A stretch of DNA of 64,000 nt from Oligoflexus sp. (lineage in GTDB: Bacteria > Bdellovibrionota_B > Oligoflexia > Oligoflexales > Oligoflexaceae): positions 1 to 64,000 of the forward strand of contig NZ_DASTAT010000063.1 of the NCBI RefSeq assembly GCF_035712445.1, in the 5' to 3' direction. This document shows, one piece after another, positions 17,682 through 26,344 of the stretch (position 1 is its first letter; each line of letters begins with the position of its first letter). The position numbers and the translations under genes were made by a program. The notes beneath the pieces were generated by a model. That model made no database searches and had not been told where the DNA came from. It saw nothing but the letters and a program-made list of their open reading frames with translations.

Positions 17682-18512
17682 ATGCAAAGACCATGGGTCG
17701 TGGCTACACTCTTTTGCTTAAACGCAGCAGCCGCTGGGGCGTCCCCTGCGAATCTTCTGCCGGTCGCTCAAAAGCTGCCGATCACACCGGACAACTTCTG
17801 TCTTGGGGCGCAGAATGTTCTGAAAACGGCGAAGCAGGTTTTAACGGATGAGCTGGCGGTTCTTTGCACGGGGAATACCGCCACGACGCTCTTTAAAAAC
17901 CTGATCGCCGCGCCCTATGCCGGCACCGGAACACCAGCCCTGACCCAGGTCTTTGCCCCACGGGCCGATAACAATGCCAGGACCAGTGAAATCATGGTGG
18001 CCTTTGCCATGCGCATTCCCAAAACAGCCGTGAATACGCTTTTGGTCGAGGAAAAGCACGCGATCGTGCCCTATGATTCGGAAGCCCAGCCGCCGCCCTT
18101 GGGCAATCAGCTCGCGAATATGAAGATGAGCTTTCAGTTCATGGAGCCGCCCAAAAATGAAGGGGATGCGGATACCACTTTTGCTTTGCAGCAGACCGTG
18201 GACACCCGGAGCGTCGCCGTGAACTTCAAGGATGTCAGCAACCATGAGCTGAGACAGTATATTCTGCATCCTGATAACTTTGATTTCTTCATGGCCGGCC
18301 GCACGCTTGTGGCCCCTACGGAACAATTCAAAAAATCAGTCGTGGTCCGGGGTTTCATGACTGATCCCGCTGATGCCACCAAAACCCTGGTCGTGACCGT
18401 GGCGCATTTTCTGATGAACAGCCGCGATCAGCACGAGCAGCTGGTGCTGGCGTTCAGCAATTTTCTGACGACCGACGTCAGCAAGCTCTATCAGGAACAA
18501 ATCAAACCTTAA
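17682..18512 (+). CDS. Exported protein, first of three tandem paralogs
   Basis: 276 residues from the ATG at 17682, which follows GGGAGA. A signal peptide (VATLFCLNAAAAGAS) is cleaved before PANLLPV; there is no clear lipobox. The mature protein shares a conserved block with the two genes downstream: a Cys near the start, a second Cys before a short segment (VLCTGNTATTLFKNLI), a YAGTGTP motif and an EIMVAFAMRIP strand. No catalytic motif is visible and I do not recognise the family. The three genes are close together in one direction and appear to form an operon. Confidence 0.65.
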   Translation: MQRPWVVATLFCLNAAAAGASPANLLPVAQKLPITPDNFCLGAQNVLKTAKQVLTDELAVLCTGNTATTLFKNLIAAPYAGTGTPALTQVFAPRADNNARTSEIMVAFAMRIPKTAVNTLLVEEKHAIVPYDSEAQPPPLGNQLANMKMSFQFMEPPKNEGDADTTFALQQTVDTRSVAVNFKDVSNHELRQYILHPDNFDFFMAGRTLVAPTEQFKKSVVVRGFMTDPADATKTLVVTVAHFLMNSRDQHEQLVLAFSNFLTTDVSKLYQEQIKP

Positions 18513-18534
18513 CGAGGCAAGCGAGGGAGCATAT

Positions 18535-19443
18535 ATGTCAAGGTTTATGAAGTATGGAGTCAGCCTGGGGCTGATGATGCTGTGCGCCTGCGGGAAAAGC
18601 AGCAGTTTTGAAGGACAGAAAAAGGAAGGCGCGGCGGCAGGAGCTGAAACCAGTCCGGCGGGCGGCAATGCTCCTGGGTCGGCGCCAGCCGAGAAGCCCA
18701 TCATTCCCATCAGCGTGGGGGATCGTCCGATTGAACAGGTTCTCTGTGAGGATGGTTTCAAACTCCTGAAGCTGATCGAGAAAAGCAGCAGCCTGAACGA
18801 GGATTTCAGCCTCGCCTGCACGCCCGATAAAACCACGGCCCTGTTTCAGGAGCTGATCGGCAAAGCCTATGCAGGGACAGGTGATCCCAATGTGAAGCTG
18901 GTTCAGTTCAAAGTCGGTGATCTCTTCGTCACCCGCATGATCGTGGCTTACGCGATGAAAGTGCCTTTGGCGGATCCCAGCATGTTCTACTCCCTGAAGG
19001 TCCATGATGCCCTGGCGTCAGGGATTCAGGAGAAAAACTCCGAGGTCGTGGGCCTTGTGGAATCGAGGAAGAATTTCCCGGGTCGCCGCAGCGTAGAGGA
19101 GATCATTCTGAATTATTCCCTGAATAAATCAGAAGGCGGGGGCCTTTTCGATAAACGCCGGACGGAATTCAATACCTATCTCTTGAATGAGTCGAGCACC
19201 GATGTGGTGCTGGCCACCGAGGAACTTCTGGGGGCCGAGACGAACAAGACCTATCATGATTACAAGGGGCTTTTGCTGGGTCTGAAGGCGGAGCCGGGTT
19301 ATACCTACCTCGTCTTCATCAATGACTTCACCATTAAAAACCGTATAGATCCTTTGCGCCTGCAGCGGACTCTGATCGCTTTGAGTCAAGGCATGCAAAA
19401 GAAAATGTATAACTTCTTCACGAGCAAAGGAGCCCCCAAATGA
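18535..19443 (+). CDS. Lipoprotein, second of three tandem paralogs
   Basis: 302 residues with a short signal ending LMMLCAC|GKSSS, a lipoprotein-type cleavage site, then a low-complexity Ala/Gly/Pro linker to residue 60. The folded part repeats the pattern of its neighbour: VLCEDGFKLL, SLACTPDKTTALFQELIG, KAYAGTGDP and RMIVAYAMKVP. It is placed 22 bases after the first paralog and overlaps the third by four bases (ATGA), so the set is translationally coupled. Location is probably the outer or inner membrane facing the periplasm. Function unknown. Confidence 0.68.
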   Translation: MSRFMKYGVSLGLMMLCACGKSSSFEGQKKEGAAAGAETSPAGGNAPGSAPAEKPIIPISVGDRPIEQVLCEDGFKLLKLIEKSSSLNEDFSLACTPDKTTALFQELIGKAYAGTGDPNVKLVQFKVGDLFVTRMIVAYAMKVPLADPSMFYSLKVHDALASGIQEKNSEVVGLVESRKNFPGRRSVEEIILNYSLNKSEGGGLFDKRRTEFNTYLLNESSTDVVLATEELLGAETNKTYHDYKGLLLGLKAEPGYTYLVFINDFTIKNRIDPLRLQRTLIALSQGMQKKMYNFFTSKGAPK

Positions 19444-20276
19444 AACACGCGCATATACTCGTCCTCTTTCTCATGGCCGCCTGCGGGGCTCAAAAGCCCA
19501 AGACGGAATCCGTGCCGAAGGCGGCAGCCCAGGCCCCGATCGGAGCCGCCGGGATTGATTACGCGGCGCTTTACTGTGCGAATGCGGTGAAGCTGAAACT
19601 CAGGACGGATATCACGACGGAAATCGACCTGATCTGCAAGGACGGCAAGCCCACGGAGCTGATGCAGGAATATCGGACCCGGGCCTTGGCTCAAGAACCG
19701 GGGAAGATCGACATCAAATTCCTGCAGCAGAAAAGCACCGAGGAAACCGATCGCTCGGAATTTACCGTGATCTGGGCCTTTCATGTGCCCATCCGGCCCT
19801 TCATAGTGAAAGCGCGTCCGCTTTATGATTACATAGCGAAAGGCTATCAGAACGCGGATGTGAGCTTTGCGGTGAAAGCCAACCGCCTCATGGATGCGCC
19901 TTTGGATTCGGGCCTTCATCTTTGGACGACGGAGATGGACTACGCCCTGCGCGTGAACGCTCTGCCTTCCCTTGCGATTACCAATGATCGCAAAACGCAG
20001 TATAACCTTTACCAGGTTTTGTCCGGTAATGAGGAGATGGGAATGGGTGTGGAGCATCTGGTGGCTTCACCTGATCAGACCTATAAGGTTTCAAACCTGG
20101 TGAATTTTTCGTTCAATGATGGGGATGGATATAACGATGGGAAGGGCGGAACGATTGTGATCAATATCCTTCGCTTCGACTTCAATAACCAGGGTTTCCC
20201 CAATACTGCGATTGAGACCATGACTTCTGTGGCCCAGGCCCTCGCTAACAATATGTACGAGGGTCTGAAACAGTAG
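19440..20276 (+). CDS. Lipoprotein, third of three tandem paralogs
   Basis: 278 residues with lipobox FLMAAC|GAQK. The paired cysteines (LYCANAVKL and DLICKDGKPTELMQ) and the following VIWAFHVPIRP strand line up with the other two paralogs, but the YAGTG motif is lost, so this is the most diverged copy. It ends in TAG directly before a strong terminator, closing the operon. Function unknown. Confidence 0.65.
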   Translation: MKHAHILVLFLMAACGAQKPKTESVPKAAAQAPIGAAGIDYAALYCANAVKLKLRTDITTEIDLICKDGKPTELMQEYRTRALAQEPGKIDIKFLQQKSTEETDRSEFTVIWAFHVPIRPFIVKARPLYDYIAKGYQNADVSFAVKANRLMDAPLDSGLHLWTTEMDYALRVNALPSLAITNDRKTQYNLYQVLSGNEEMGMGVEHLVASPDQTYKVSNLVNFSFNDGDGYNDGKGGTIVINILRFDFNNQGFPNTAIETMTSVAQALANNMYEGLKQ

Positions 20277-20288
20277 ACTCTGCTATTT

Positions 20289-20334
20289 CCCTATCAACCC
20301 AGGGATGCTGCGGTTGATAGGGTTTTTCTTTTTT
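20289..20334 (+). terminator. Rho-independent terminator
   Basis: CCCTATCAACC (20289-20299) pairs perfectly with GGTTGATAGGG (20312-20322) around a 12-base loop, followed by TTTTTCTTTTTT. It terminates the three-paralog operon. The reverse-strand osmC gene ends just beyond it, so it could work for both. Confidence 0.9.
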
Positions 20335-20337
20335 CCA

Positions 20338-20766
20338 TCACTTCGTCAGCTGCGCGTCCAAGGTGATCTTGGCATTCAGGAGTTTGGAGACCGGGCAATT
20401 GGCCTTCGCATCGGCGGCCAGTTCTTTGAATTTCTGCTCGGTGATTTCAGGAATGGAGGCTTCCAAAGTCAGCCTTGATTCCTTGATCGTGAATCCACTG
20501 CCTTCCTTATCCATGGCAATGACCGCTTTGGTTTTTAATTCACGGGCCTGAAATCCGGCTTCCGCCAGCTTAAAGGCCAGCGCCATCGAAAAGCAGCCGG
20601 CATGGGCGGCCGCGATCAGTTCCTCGGGATTGGTGCCGGGGCCCTGTTCAAAACGGGATCGAAAGCCATAGGGAACGCTCGTGAGGGCCTTGCTTTGAGT
20701 GGTGATTTCACCCTGACCGGATTTGCCGTCTCCACGCCAGACGATATTAGCTTCTTTCGTGATCAT
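20338..20766 (-). CDS. osmC: OsmC-family peroxiredoxin
   Basis: 142 residues from MITKEANIVW. OsmC enzymes reduce organic hydroperoxides with a pair of redox cysteines, both present here in AHAGCFSMAL and KANCPVSKLL. The rest of the fold is canonical (VWRGDGKSGQG start, GTNPEELIAAAHAGC). It is a single cytoplasmic gene ending at the shared terminator region. Confidence 0.9.
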   Translation of the reverse strand: MITKEANIVWRGDGKSGQGEITTQSKALTSVPYGFRSRFEQGPGTNPEELIAAAHAGCFSMALAFKLAEAGFQARELKTKAVIAMDKEGSGFTIKESRLTLEASIPEITEQKFKELAADAKANCPVSKLLNAKITLDAQLTK

Positions 20767-20856
20767 GGGAATACTCCGTTGTTGAAACCTCGCGGGAGTA
20801 TCACATGATCCAGAGCCAAAGGCCATGATTCTGGGTGTTATTAGGCAGGATGGGTC

Positions 20857-21216
20857 TTAATGCGGCGCGGGCAGCTTCGTCAAATCTGCAATGACGTGAA
20901 AGCTTTTGCCATGAATCGTGTAGTCCTTGTCTTCGAACGAGAGCGAGAGCTCGCATTCGCGTTCGCATTTCAAGTCGACGGGAATACGGCCATTCAAGGC
21001 TTTTCCCGGCACTCCATAAAGCTCGCCGTCGGTCAATCGACCTTTTTTCGGGAGCTTCGAATATTTCGGCTGCCCCACTTTGATGGTGGCGGGCACCGAG
21101 ACAGGCGCGGCGCCGGCCTGCACGATCACAGCATGACTGAAAATGATTTCCAGCTCGTTTTTACCCGTTTTGACATCGGCAATTTCAGAACCGTGAAAGT
21201 CAATTTCCAGCTTCAT
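20857..21216 (-). CDS. Hypothetical protein, 119 aa
   Basis: A soluble, beta-rich small protein starting MKLEIDFHGSEIADVKTG with no signal peptide. It has two cysteines close together (LKCERECELSLSFEDKDY) in its second half. The family is not recognised. It sits between osmC and the SEC-C mini-protein on the same strand. Confidence 0.55.
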   Translation of the reverse strand: MKLEIDFHGSEIADVKTGKNELEIIFSHAVIVQAGAAPVSVPATIKVGQPKYSKLPKKGRLTDGELYGVPGKALNGRIPVDLKCERECELSLSFEDKDYTIHGKSFHVIADLTKLPAPH

Positions 21217-21262
21217 GCTTATCCCAGGTATTAAAAAAGGTTTCCCTTAAAAATACCCGGCT

Positions 21263-21442
21263 TCACGAACCCTTGCCACAGCATTTCTTGTATTTCTGCT
21301 CGGACCCGCAGGGGCAGGGATCATTGCGCCCGACCTTGACGTCTTTCCGCACGAATGGTTCCTGGTGATGGTGATGCGAACAGCCGGGACCATGCACATG
21401 GCCGTGCTCGATTTTTTCCTGGGTTTGTTTCTGCTCTTCCAT
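21263..21442 (-). CDS. SEC-C motif mini-protein with His-rich linker, 59 aa
   Basis: A 59-residue frame starts [15 protein letters not shown] after an AGGAGA site. The C-terminal half is a complete SEC-C zinc motif, [19 protein letters not shown], the metal-binding tail otherwise found at the end of SecA and in many stand-alone adaptors. Before it lies a His cluster ([14 protein letters not shown]), which may bind metal as well. The longer ORF in another frame over the same bases is not real. Stand-alone SEC-C proteins are thought to act as metal-dependent adaptors; the partner here is unknown. Confidence 0.8.
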   Translation of the reverse strand: MEEQKQTQEKIEHGHVHGPGCSHHHHQEPFVRKDVKVGRNDPCPCGSEQKYKKCCGKGS

Positions 21443-21548
21443 GGGAGTCTCCTGACTAAAATGGGACGGACCCGCACTCTACCCTGATGCGCCAATGACG
21501 GCAAGTCCGAGATAGTGTCCTCTTGGTCACGGCGGCGCTAGGAAGTGA

Positions 21549-21615
21549 CAGAGAGGCGGGTTACAATCGCCGCAACGGAGCTGGTACGAGGCAGAGAGGC
21601 GGGTTACACTCGCCC
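21549..21615. repeat. Pair of 24-bp direct repeats upstream of the MFS gene
   Basis: The sequence CAGAGAGGCGGGTTACA, followed by A or C and TCGCC, occurs at 21549-21572 and again at 21592-21615 with one mismatch. The second copy ends 24 bases before the MFS start. The arrangement suggests tandem binding sites for a regulator of the pump, or a short duplication. Confidence 0.5.
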
Positions 21616-21639
21616 CTCACTTTCTTAAGGTCGGTTAGG

Positions 21640-22815
21640 ATGACGAACATGGTTTCTGAAAAGCGAATACATCCCGGGGTTTGGTTCTCCCTGGTTCTCC
21701 TGGCGCTTGGCAACGTTCTCGGCCTGGCGGGAATTGACCTGGTGCTTCCCGCAATCCCCGGGTTGCCTCAGGCCCTGAACGGCACTGCGGCCGAGGCCCA
21801 GCTGGTACTCGCGAGCTTCGTGGCAGGAACGGCTGGCGGGCTTCTCCTCTTTGGACATCTGAGTCACCGCTTCGATCAGCGTTGGCTTCTTGTCATTTCC
21901 CTCATCCTTTATGCACTGGTGTCCTTCGGCTGTGGGATGGCGCGGGATCTGCCGACTCTGATTGCGCTGCGCTTTGTGCAGGGGGCGAGCGGTTCCGCTG
22001 CTGTGGTCTTCAGTCCCGGATTTATTCGGCGAATGCTGGCACCCGACAAGGCCGTACAGATGATTGGATTGATCGGCAGTATTGAATCCTTGGTACCCGC
22101 ATTCGCGCCCGTCCTGGGAGCTTTTCTTTTGGTGCGCTGGGGCTGGCCTTCGACTTTCCATCTGAGCGCTGTGCTGTCCGGGCTTTTGGCCCTGGCGGCC
22201 TTCCTGGCTCTGAAATATCTGCCTGAAGTTCCAGCCATGACCACACCCGGAAGTTATGGGCGCCTTCTGCGTGATCGGCATTATCTGCGTTATGCGCTGA
22301 GCCAGGCCTTTGTCCTCGGGGGTCTTCTGACCTTTGTCTTCGGAGCGCCGACAGTGATCGTGCAGAGTTGGGGCGGACAGCTGTCTGACTTTATTCGCAT
22401 GCAGATGACAGCTGTTTTCATGTATATCCTCGCGGCGAATTTCGCGCAGAAAGCGGTGGCGCGTTTTGGAAGCGAGTCGATGATCCGTTTCGGAACCTGG
22501 CTCGCGGCGCTGTCGGGGCTTGCGCTTTTTGTGTATGGCCTTGCGGGCGGTCAAAATCCCTGGATGCTGATTCCGCTCTTTATTCCGATGAATATAGGGC
22601 TCGGCCTGCGGGGGCCTCCCGGATTTTTCCAGGCTATCGTGGCAGCCAAAGGTGATGACGCGCGGGGATCCGCCCTGGTGGTTTTGGCCATCATGGGAAC
22701 GTCAGCCGTGGGCACGGCTCTGGTTGCACCTTTCATTGAACACGGTCTGCCGGCCTTGGGAGCTGTGACCGCAGCCATTACTGTTAGTGCAGTTCTGGTG
22801 CTGCGCTGGAAGTAG
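21640..22815 (+). CDS. MFS drug-efflux transporter, Bcr/CflA-like
   Basis: About 391 residues and 12 predicted TM helices from the ATG at 21640. The first helix has the drug-proton antiporter pattern (GIDLVLPAIPGL), the motif A loop is GHLSHRFDQR between TM2 and TM3, and TM5 carries a motif-C-like proline/glycine stretch (SLVPAFAPVLGAFLLVRWGW). It would export drugs or metabolites by proton exchange. The longer frame to 21523 has no ribosome site. The paired repeats upstream may control it. Confidence 0.82.
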   Translation: MTNMVSEKRIHPGVWFSLVLLALGNVLGLAGIDLVLPAIPGLPQALNGTAAEAQLVLASFVAGTAGGLLLFGHLSHRFDQRWLLVISLILYALVSFGCGMARDLPTLIALRFVQGASGSAAVVFSPGFIRRMLAPDKAVQMIGLIGSIESLVPAFAPVLGAFLLVRWGWPSTFHLSAVLSGLLALAAFLALKYLPEVPAMTTPGSYGRLLRDRHYLRYALSQAFVLGGLLTFVFGAPTVIVQSWGGQLSDFIRMQMTAVFMYILAANFAQKAVARFGSESMIRFGTWLAALSGLALFVYGLAGGQNPWMLIPLFIPMNIGLGLRGPPGFFQAIVAAKGDDARGSALVVLAIMGTSAVGTALVAPFIEHGLPALGAVTAAITVSAVLVLRWK

Positions 22816-22904
22816 CCTTCATCGTGGCTTCACTTTTTTCGTATGGACTTTCGCGTGATGGACTCTTAGCGTGCGGGAGCATCATCATCAAAAAAGAGTG
22901 GGTC

Positions 22905-24167
22905 ATGGAACGTTATCTAGGCGGACTTGAGCGGCAGTTCTACCAGCAGAATCTGGTGGGCTCGACGAATATATGCACGGTTTTAAGACTGCGTGGTTCT
23001 GTGGATAGGGCCCGGCTCATGCGGGCGACACGGGAACTTGGGGATCTGTTCCCGCTTCTCAGGGCTTCGATTGTCGCGGATCCTTATCTGCGTTTCTCGA
23101 TGACTCACGCGCCAGAGGCTATTCCTTTTTATCAAAAGCCTATGGAAAAGGATGAACACTGGCGGCGGTTATTGGAAAAGGAAATGCATCGGCAGTATGG
23201 ACCGGGTGAAGGTCTTGCCTGCGTGCATCTCCTGGAAGGTGATAAGACTTCGGATATACTTTTGAGTTTGAATCACGCGCTCGCCGATGGCCTGTCATCA
23301 AGTTATCTTTGTCGGGCGCTGCTCCTTCTTTATCAAGGGGAAAAGCTGCCGTTCGCCAAACCATCCTTGCCCATGGAAGAGCGTTTTCCACCCCGTTTTC
23401 GTGGAATTCGCGGCTGGTGGTCGGCGTTTCGCTTTATCTTTCAGCTCGGGAAATTGGGGCCTGCCTTGCAGATCGGGGCTGCGGCGTGGACCAGGACGAC
23501 TCTTTCCACGGGTTTTGTGTTTGATCACGCGCAGGAATTGAACGCGCTGGCTCGGAATCATGGCACCAATCTTTTTGGTGTGTTCTGTGCGCTCGCTCTG
23601 CAGACGATGCATGAGCTTTATGGGAACGGCGGAACGCAGAATATTTCGCTGAATACGCCCGTGAGTTTACGTGCGGGTGTGGGTGCCGGGCCGGATGAAG
23701 TGGGGCTTTTCATTGCCGGGCATCTGGCGCTTTATCAGCTCCATCCTGAGATGGATGTGTGGGAACTGGCCCGACAGTGTCATGAGACTTTGCGGAAAGG
23801 TGTGGAGGAAGAGTGGCCTTATCGTTTGGCTCTGCTGGCCCGCGCGTCCAGGAAACCAAAGCCGCCGCAGGATTCCGCTTATGCGTCCCAGCACCGGCCG
23901 ACGGTGAGCATCAGTAACCTTGGACGCGTTGATGACTTTCCGCAGATGGATGGGGCCGAAGTTTACGAGCATCATGCGCTGAGTGCGCAGTCGGTGAAGG
24001 ATCCTTTTGCATTTGTGCTGATCTCCTATCAAAACAGGCTATACGTCGATCTTCAGACCTCTCTTGAAAAGATGGGGGCCGAGGCGGGGCTGTTGATCGT
24101 ACGACATTTGGAGGCGAAAATGCTGTCGCTGATACCCAGCACAAAAATTGAAAAATCGCGGGCTTGA
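22905..24167 (+). CDS. Condensation-domain-like acyltransferase
   Basis: About 420 residues from MERYLGGLERQFY. The HHxxxDG catalytic motif of the condensation/PapA/chloramphenicol-acetyltransferase superfamily is present as NHALADGLSSSYL near residue 130 (the first His of the pair is Asn, as is common). The C-terminal half has the usual NTPVSLRAG and VSISNLGRVDDFP segments of the PapA/alcohol-acyltransferase type. It would move an acyl group from CoA or a carrier protein to an alcohol or amine. It follows the MFS gene by 90 bases and may share its transcript, but it is 40 kb from the PKS genes. Confidence 0.72.
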   Translation: MERYLGGLERQFYQQNLVGSTNICTVLRLRGSVDRARLMRATRELGDLFPLLRASIVADPYLRFSMTHAPEAIPFYQKPMEKDEHWRRLLEKEMHRQYGPGEGLACVHLLEGDKTSDILLSLNHALADGLSSSYLCRALLLLYQGEKLPFAKPSLPMEERFPPRFRGIRGWWSAFRFIFQLGKLGPALQIGAAAWTRTTLSTGFVFDHAQELNALARNHGTNLFGVFCALALQTMHELYGNGGTQNISLNTPVSLRAGVGAGPDEVGLFIAGHLALYQLHPEMDVWELARQCHETLRKGVEEEWPYRLALLARASRKPKPPQDSAYASQHRPTVSISNLGRVDDFPQMDGAEVYEHHALSAQSVKDPFAFVLISYQNRLYVDLQTSLEKMGAEAGLLIVRHLEAKMLSLIPSTKIEKSRA

Positions 24168-24267
24168 GCCCTGAGAACGAAATCTTTCATGCTGTGTGGA
24201 ATAACCCTTGGATCGGATGCTGCTCCGGTTTAAATAGAGAAACTTCATAAACCCCAAGGGGAACAGC

Positions 24268-24978
24268 ATGTTCACGCACCGCCTCATGACCACGATCCTT
24301 CTATCCAGCTTTATTCTGCAGGCCTGTGGTGATAGCACCGCAGGTTCCCATAAGCCCGGTCCGGGCGAGGAATTCGATAGCGGCATGTGGTTCGCGGGTG
24401 ATCCCCAGCGCGACTGGTTTATTGTCAATGGCAGTTATGAAGGCGGATGCCTCGGCGAGGCAGGCAGCCCCCAAAGCGCATTTTATACCAAACCCATCTA
24501 TACTTTTGATGGCGTGCGCCTGGCTGTGGAGCTGCAGAAGTTTGAAGACTCCGCATGCTCGCGGCCGGTGTTTGTAAGAACGGTGCAGGGCCGACCGGAT
24601 TTAATTCAAAGGCTGGATGGCGGCAACCGATCCTATATGATGTACAAAGATGTGGGTGTGACTGTTCATCAGGTCTATCTGAGGGCCAGGGATGTGGAAC
24701 TTTTGAAACGCTATGATATCCCGGGCCCGTGGGAGCCCGAGCGTTTGAATTCGATTCTGCATCTGAAGGAAGACGAGGTTCGAAAGAAATTCGAGGCGAT
24801 ACCCGCGGAAGCTTATAGCGACAGCCTGCGGGCTTCCGGCCTGATGTTCCTTCTGTTTCCCATTACAAGCAATCTCGTGTCCATGACCGTTCGCAACGAG
24901 AGGTCCGATCTGATCGTTAAAAGCGGACCTGGAGTCTCGCAGCGTTCGACTGAAGTCAGGTTCAAACGTCGCCCCTGA
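24268..24978 (+). CDS. Lipoprotein of unknown function
   Basis: 236 residues with lipobox FILQAC|GDSTAG. The mature part starts with a Gly/Pro linker, then a beta-rich domain with a Cys pair (GGCLGEAG and DSACSRPVF) that could form a disulfide. No known motif is visible. It converges with the glutathione peroxidase gene, 9 bases between stops. Function unknown. Confidence 0.6.
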   Translation: MFTHRLMTTILLSSFILQACGDSTAGSHKPGPGEEFDSGMWFAGDPQRDWFIVNGSYEGGCLGEAGSPQSAFYTKPIYTFDGVRLAVELQKFEDSACSRPVFVRTVQGRPDLIQRLDGGNRSYMMYKDVGVTVHQVYLRARDVELLKRYDIPGPWEPERLNSILHLKEDEVRKKFEAIPAEAYSDSLRASGLMFLLFPITSNLVSMTVRNERSDLIVKSGPGVSQRSTEVRFKRRP

Positions 24979-24987
24979 CCTGGAGCG

Positions 24988-25512
24988 TCACAGCAGTTTC
25001 TCAACCTGGGGCGCCAGCTCTTCAGGCTTGACGTCCGAGCGGAAGCGACCGACGACTTCGCCCTTGCGATTGACCAGGAACTTTTCGAAGTTCCATTTCA
25101 CATCGCCTTTTTCCGGGGCATTCTGAATCAGGTAATCAAAGACAGGGTCAATATCCTTGCCTTTGACGGATGCGCGCTTGGCCAAAGGAAAGGTCACGCC
25201 GTAGCGCAACTTACAGAAATTGGCGACTTCCTTATCCGATCCCAGCTCCTGATCGAAGCTCGGTGAAGGAAAGCCGATGACGGTCAGACCTTTGGCTTCG
25301 TACTTTTTATAAAGCTTCTCAAGGCCCTCGTACTGACTGGTATACCCGCATTCCGAGGCGGTGTTCACTATCAAAAGAACCTTACCCTTATAGGCGTCCA
25401 GGGGCTGAGGCTTGCCCTGAATGCTGGTGTATTTCAGCCCATAGAATTTATCCGAGGCAAAACCCGTCGCGGCCATGAACATAAGAGCCAGAGTCACAAA
25501 AAACTTTTTCAT
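24988..25512 (-). CDS. Exported glutathione peroxidase-family thiol peroxidase
   Basis: 174 residues with a signal peptide (MKKFFVTLALMFMAATGFAS). The active-site strand is VNTASECGYTSQY with Cys where animal enzymes have selenocysteine, and the WNFEKFLV motif is intact. The middle motif, normally FPCNQFGxQEP, reads FPSPSFDQELGS, so the conserved Gln is displaced and the resolving-type Cys is absent there. A further Cys lies in ANFCKLRYG. It probably works in the periplasm with thioredoxin-like donors. Confidence 0.82.
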   Translation of the reverse strand: MKKFFVTLALMFMAATGFASDKFYGLKYTSIQGKPQPLDAYKGKVLLIVNTASECGYTSQYEGLEKLYKKYEAKGLTVIGFPSPSFDQELGSDKEVANFCKLRYGVTFPLAKRASVKGKDIDPVFDYLIQNAPEKGDVKWNFEKFLVNRKGEVVGRFRSDVKPEELAPQVEKLL

Positions 25513-25600
25513 CCGAAAACCTTTCGTGAGAGATGCGAGGCTTCATCCACTGGCCACCATCTTAGTCAATCCGCGGAAGGACTGCCAGGATGGAATTCAC

Positions 25601-26332
25601 TTATGCATGATGAAGAACCTGTGCAATGAAGGCTCTCGTGCGTTCTGATTTCGGTTGGGTGAAGAACTCCTGCGGCGCCGCCTCTTCGATGATCTCACCC
25701 TGATCCATAAAGATCACGCGATCGGCCACCTGCCGCGCAAAACCCATTTCATGCGTGACGCAGACCATGGTCATCCCGCTGCCGGCTAGCTCCACCATCA
25801 CGTCCAGGACCTCTTTGATCATCTCGGGGTCAAGGGCCGAGGTCGGCTCATCAAAGAGCATGACGCGCGGGTTCATACACAAGGCCCGCGCGATGGCCAC
25901 GCGCTGCTGCTGCCCGCCGGACAGCTGCGACGGATATTTATGCGCCTGATCCGGAATCTTCACCCGCTGCAGGTATTCCATGGCCTGGGCTTCGATTTCC
26001 TTTTTGGGCCGGCCCTGCACCCAGATCGGAGCGAGGCAGAGGTTTTCCAGGACCGTCAGGTGCGGGAACAGATTGAACTGCTGAAAGACCATACCCACCT
26101 GCCGGCGAACGGCTTCAATGGATTTCGGGGAATCATCAAGGCGGACGCCATCGACGGTGATTTCACCCTGATCATGCGCCTCCAGGCGGTTGATGCAGCG
26201 AATCAAGGTTGATTTGCCGGAACCCGAGGGACCGCAGATCACGAGTTTTTCCCCGGATTCCACCGTAAGATTGATGCCCTTCAGAGCATGGAAACTGCCA
26301 AACCATTTATGAACGGACTGCAACTGCAGCAT
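25601..26332 (-). CDS. aapP: Amino-acid ABC transporter, ATP-binding protein
   Basis: 243 residues with Walker [11 protein letters not shown]-loop [12 protein letters not shown], signature [15 protein letters not shown], Walker [14 protein letters not shown] and H-loop [10 protein letters not shown]. This is the polar amino-acid (PAAT/GlnQ) type. It is the last gene of a four-gene operon (binding protein, two permeases, ATPase). It would power uptake of a broad set of L-amino acids through the inner membrane. Confidence 0.92.
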   Translation of the reverse strand: MLQLQSVHKWFGSFHALKGINLTVESGEKLVICGPSGSGKSTLIRCINRLEAHDQGEITVDGVRLDDSPKSIEAVRRQVGMVFQQFNLFPHLTVLENLCLAPIWVQGRPKKEIEAQAMEYLQRVKIPDQAHKYPSQLSGGQQQRVAIARALCMNPRVMLFDEPTSALDPEMIKEVLDVMVELAGSGMTMVCVTHEMGFARQVADRVIFMDQGEIIEEAAPQEFFTQPKSERTRAFIAQVLHHA

Positions 26333-26344
26333 GAATCTGCCTCC

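Noticed and set aside
21247..21504. 85-codon reverse frame [10 protein letters not shown]...
   Set aside because: The real gene here is the overlapping SEC-C frame; this Arg/Pro-rich translation has no domain.
24988..25512. Selenocysteine in the glutathione peroxidase
   Set aside because: The active-site codon is a normal Cys codon and no in-frame TGA is present.
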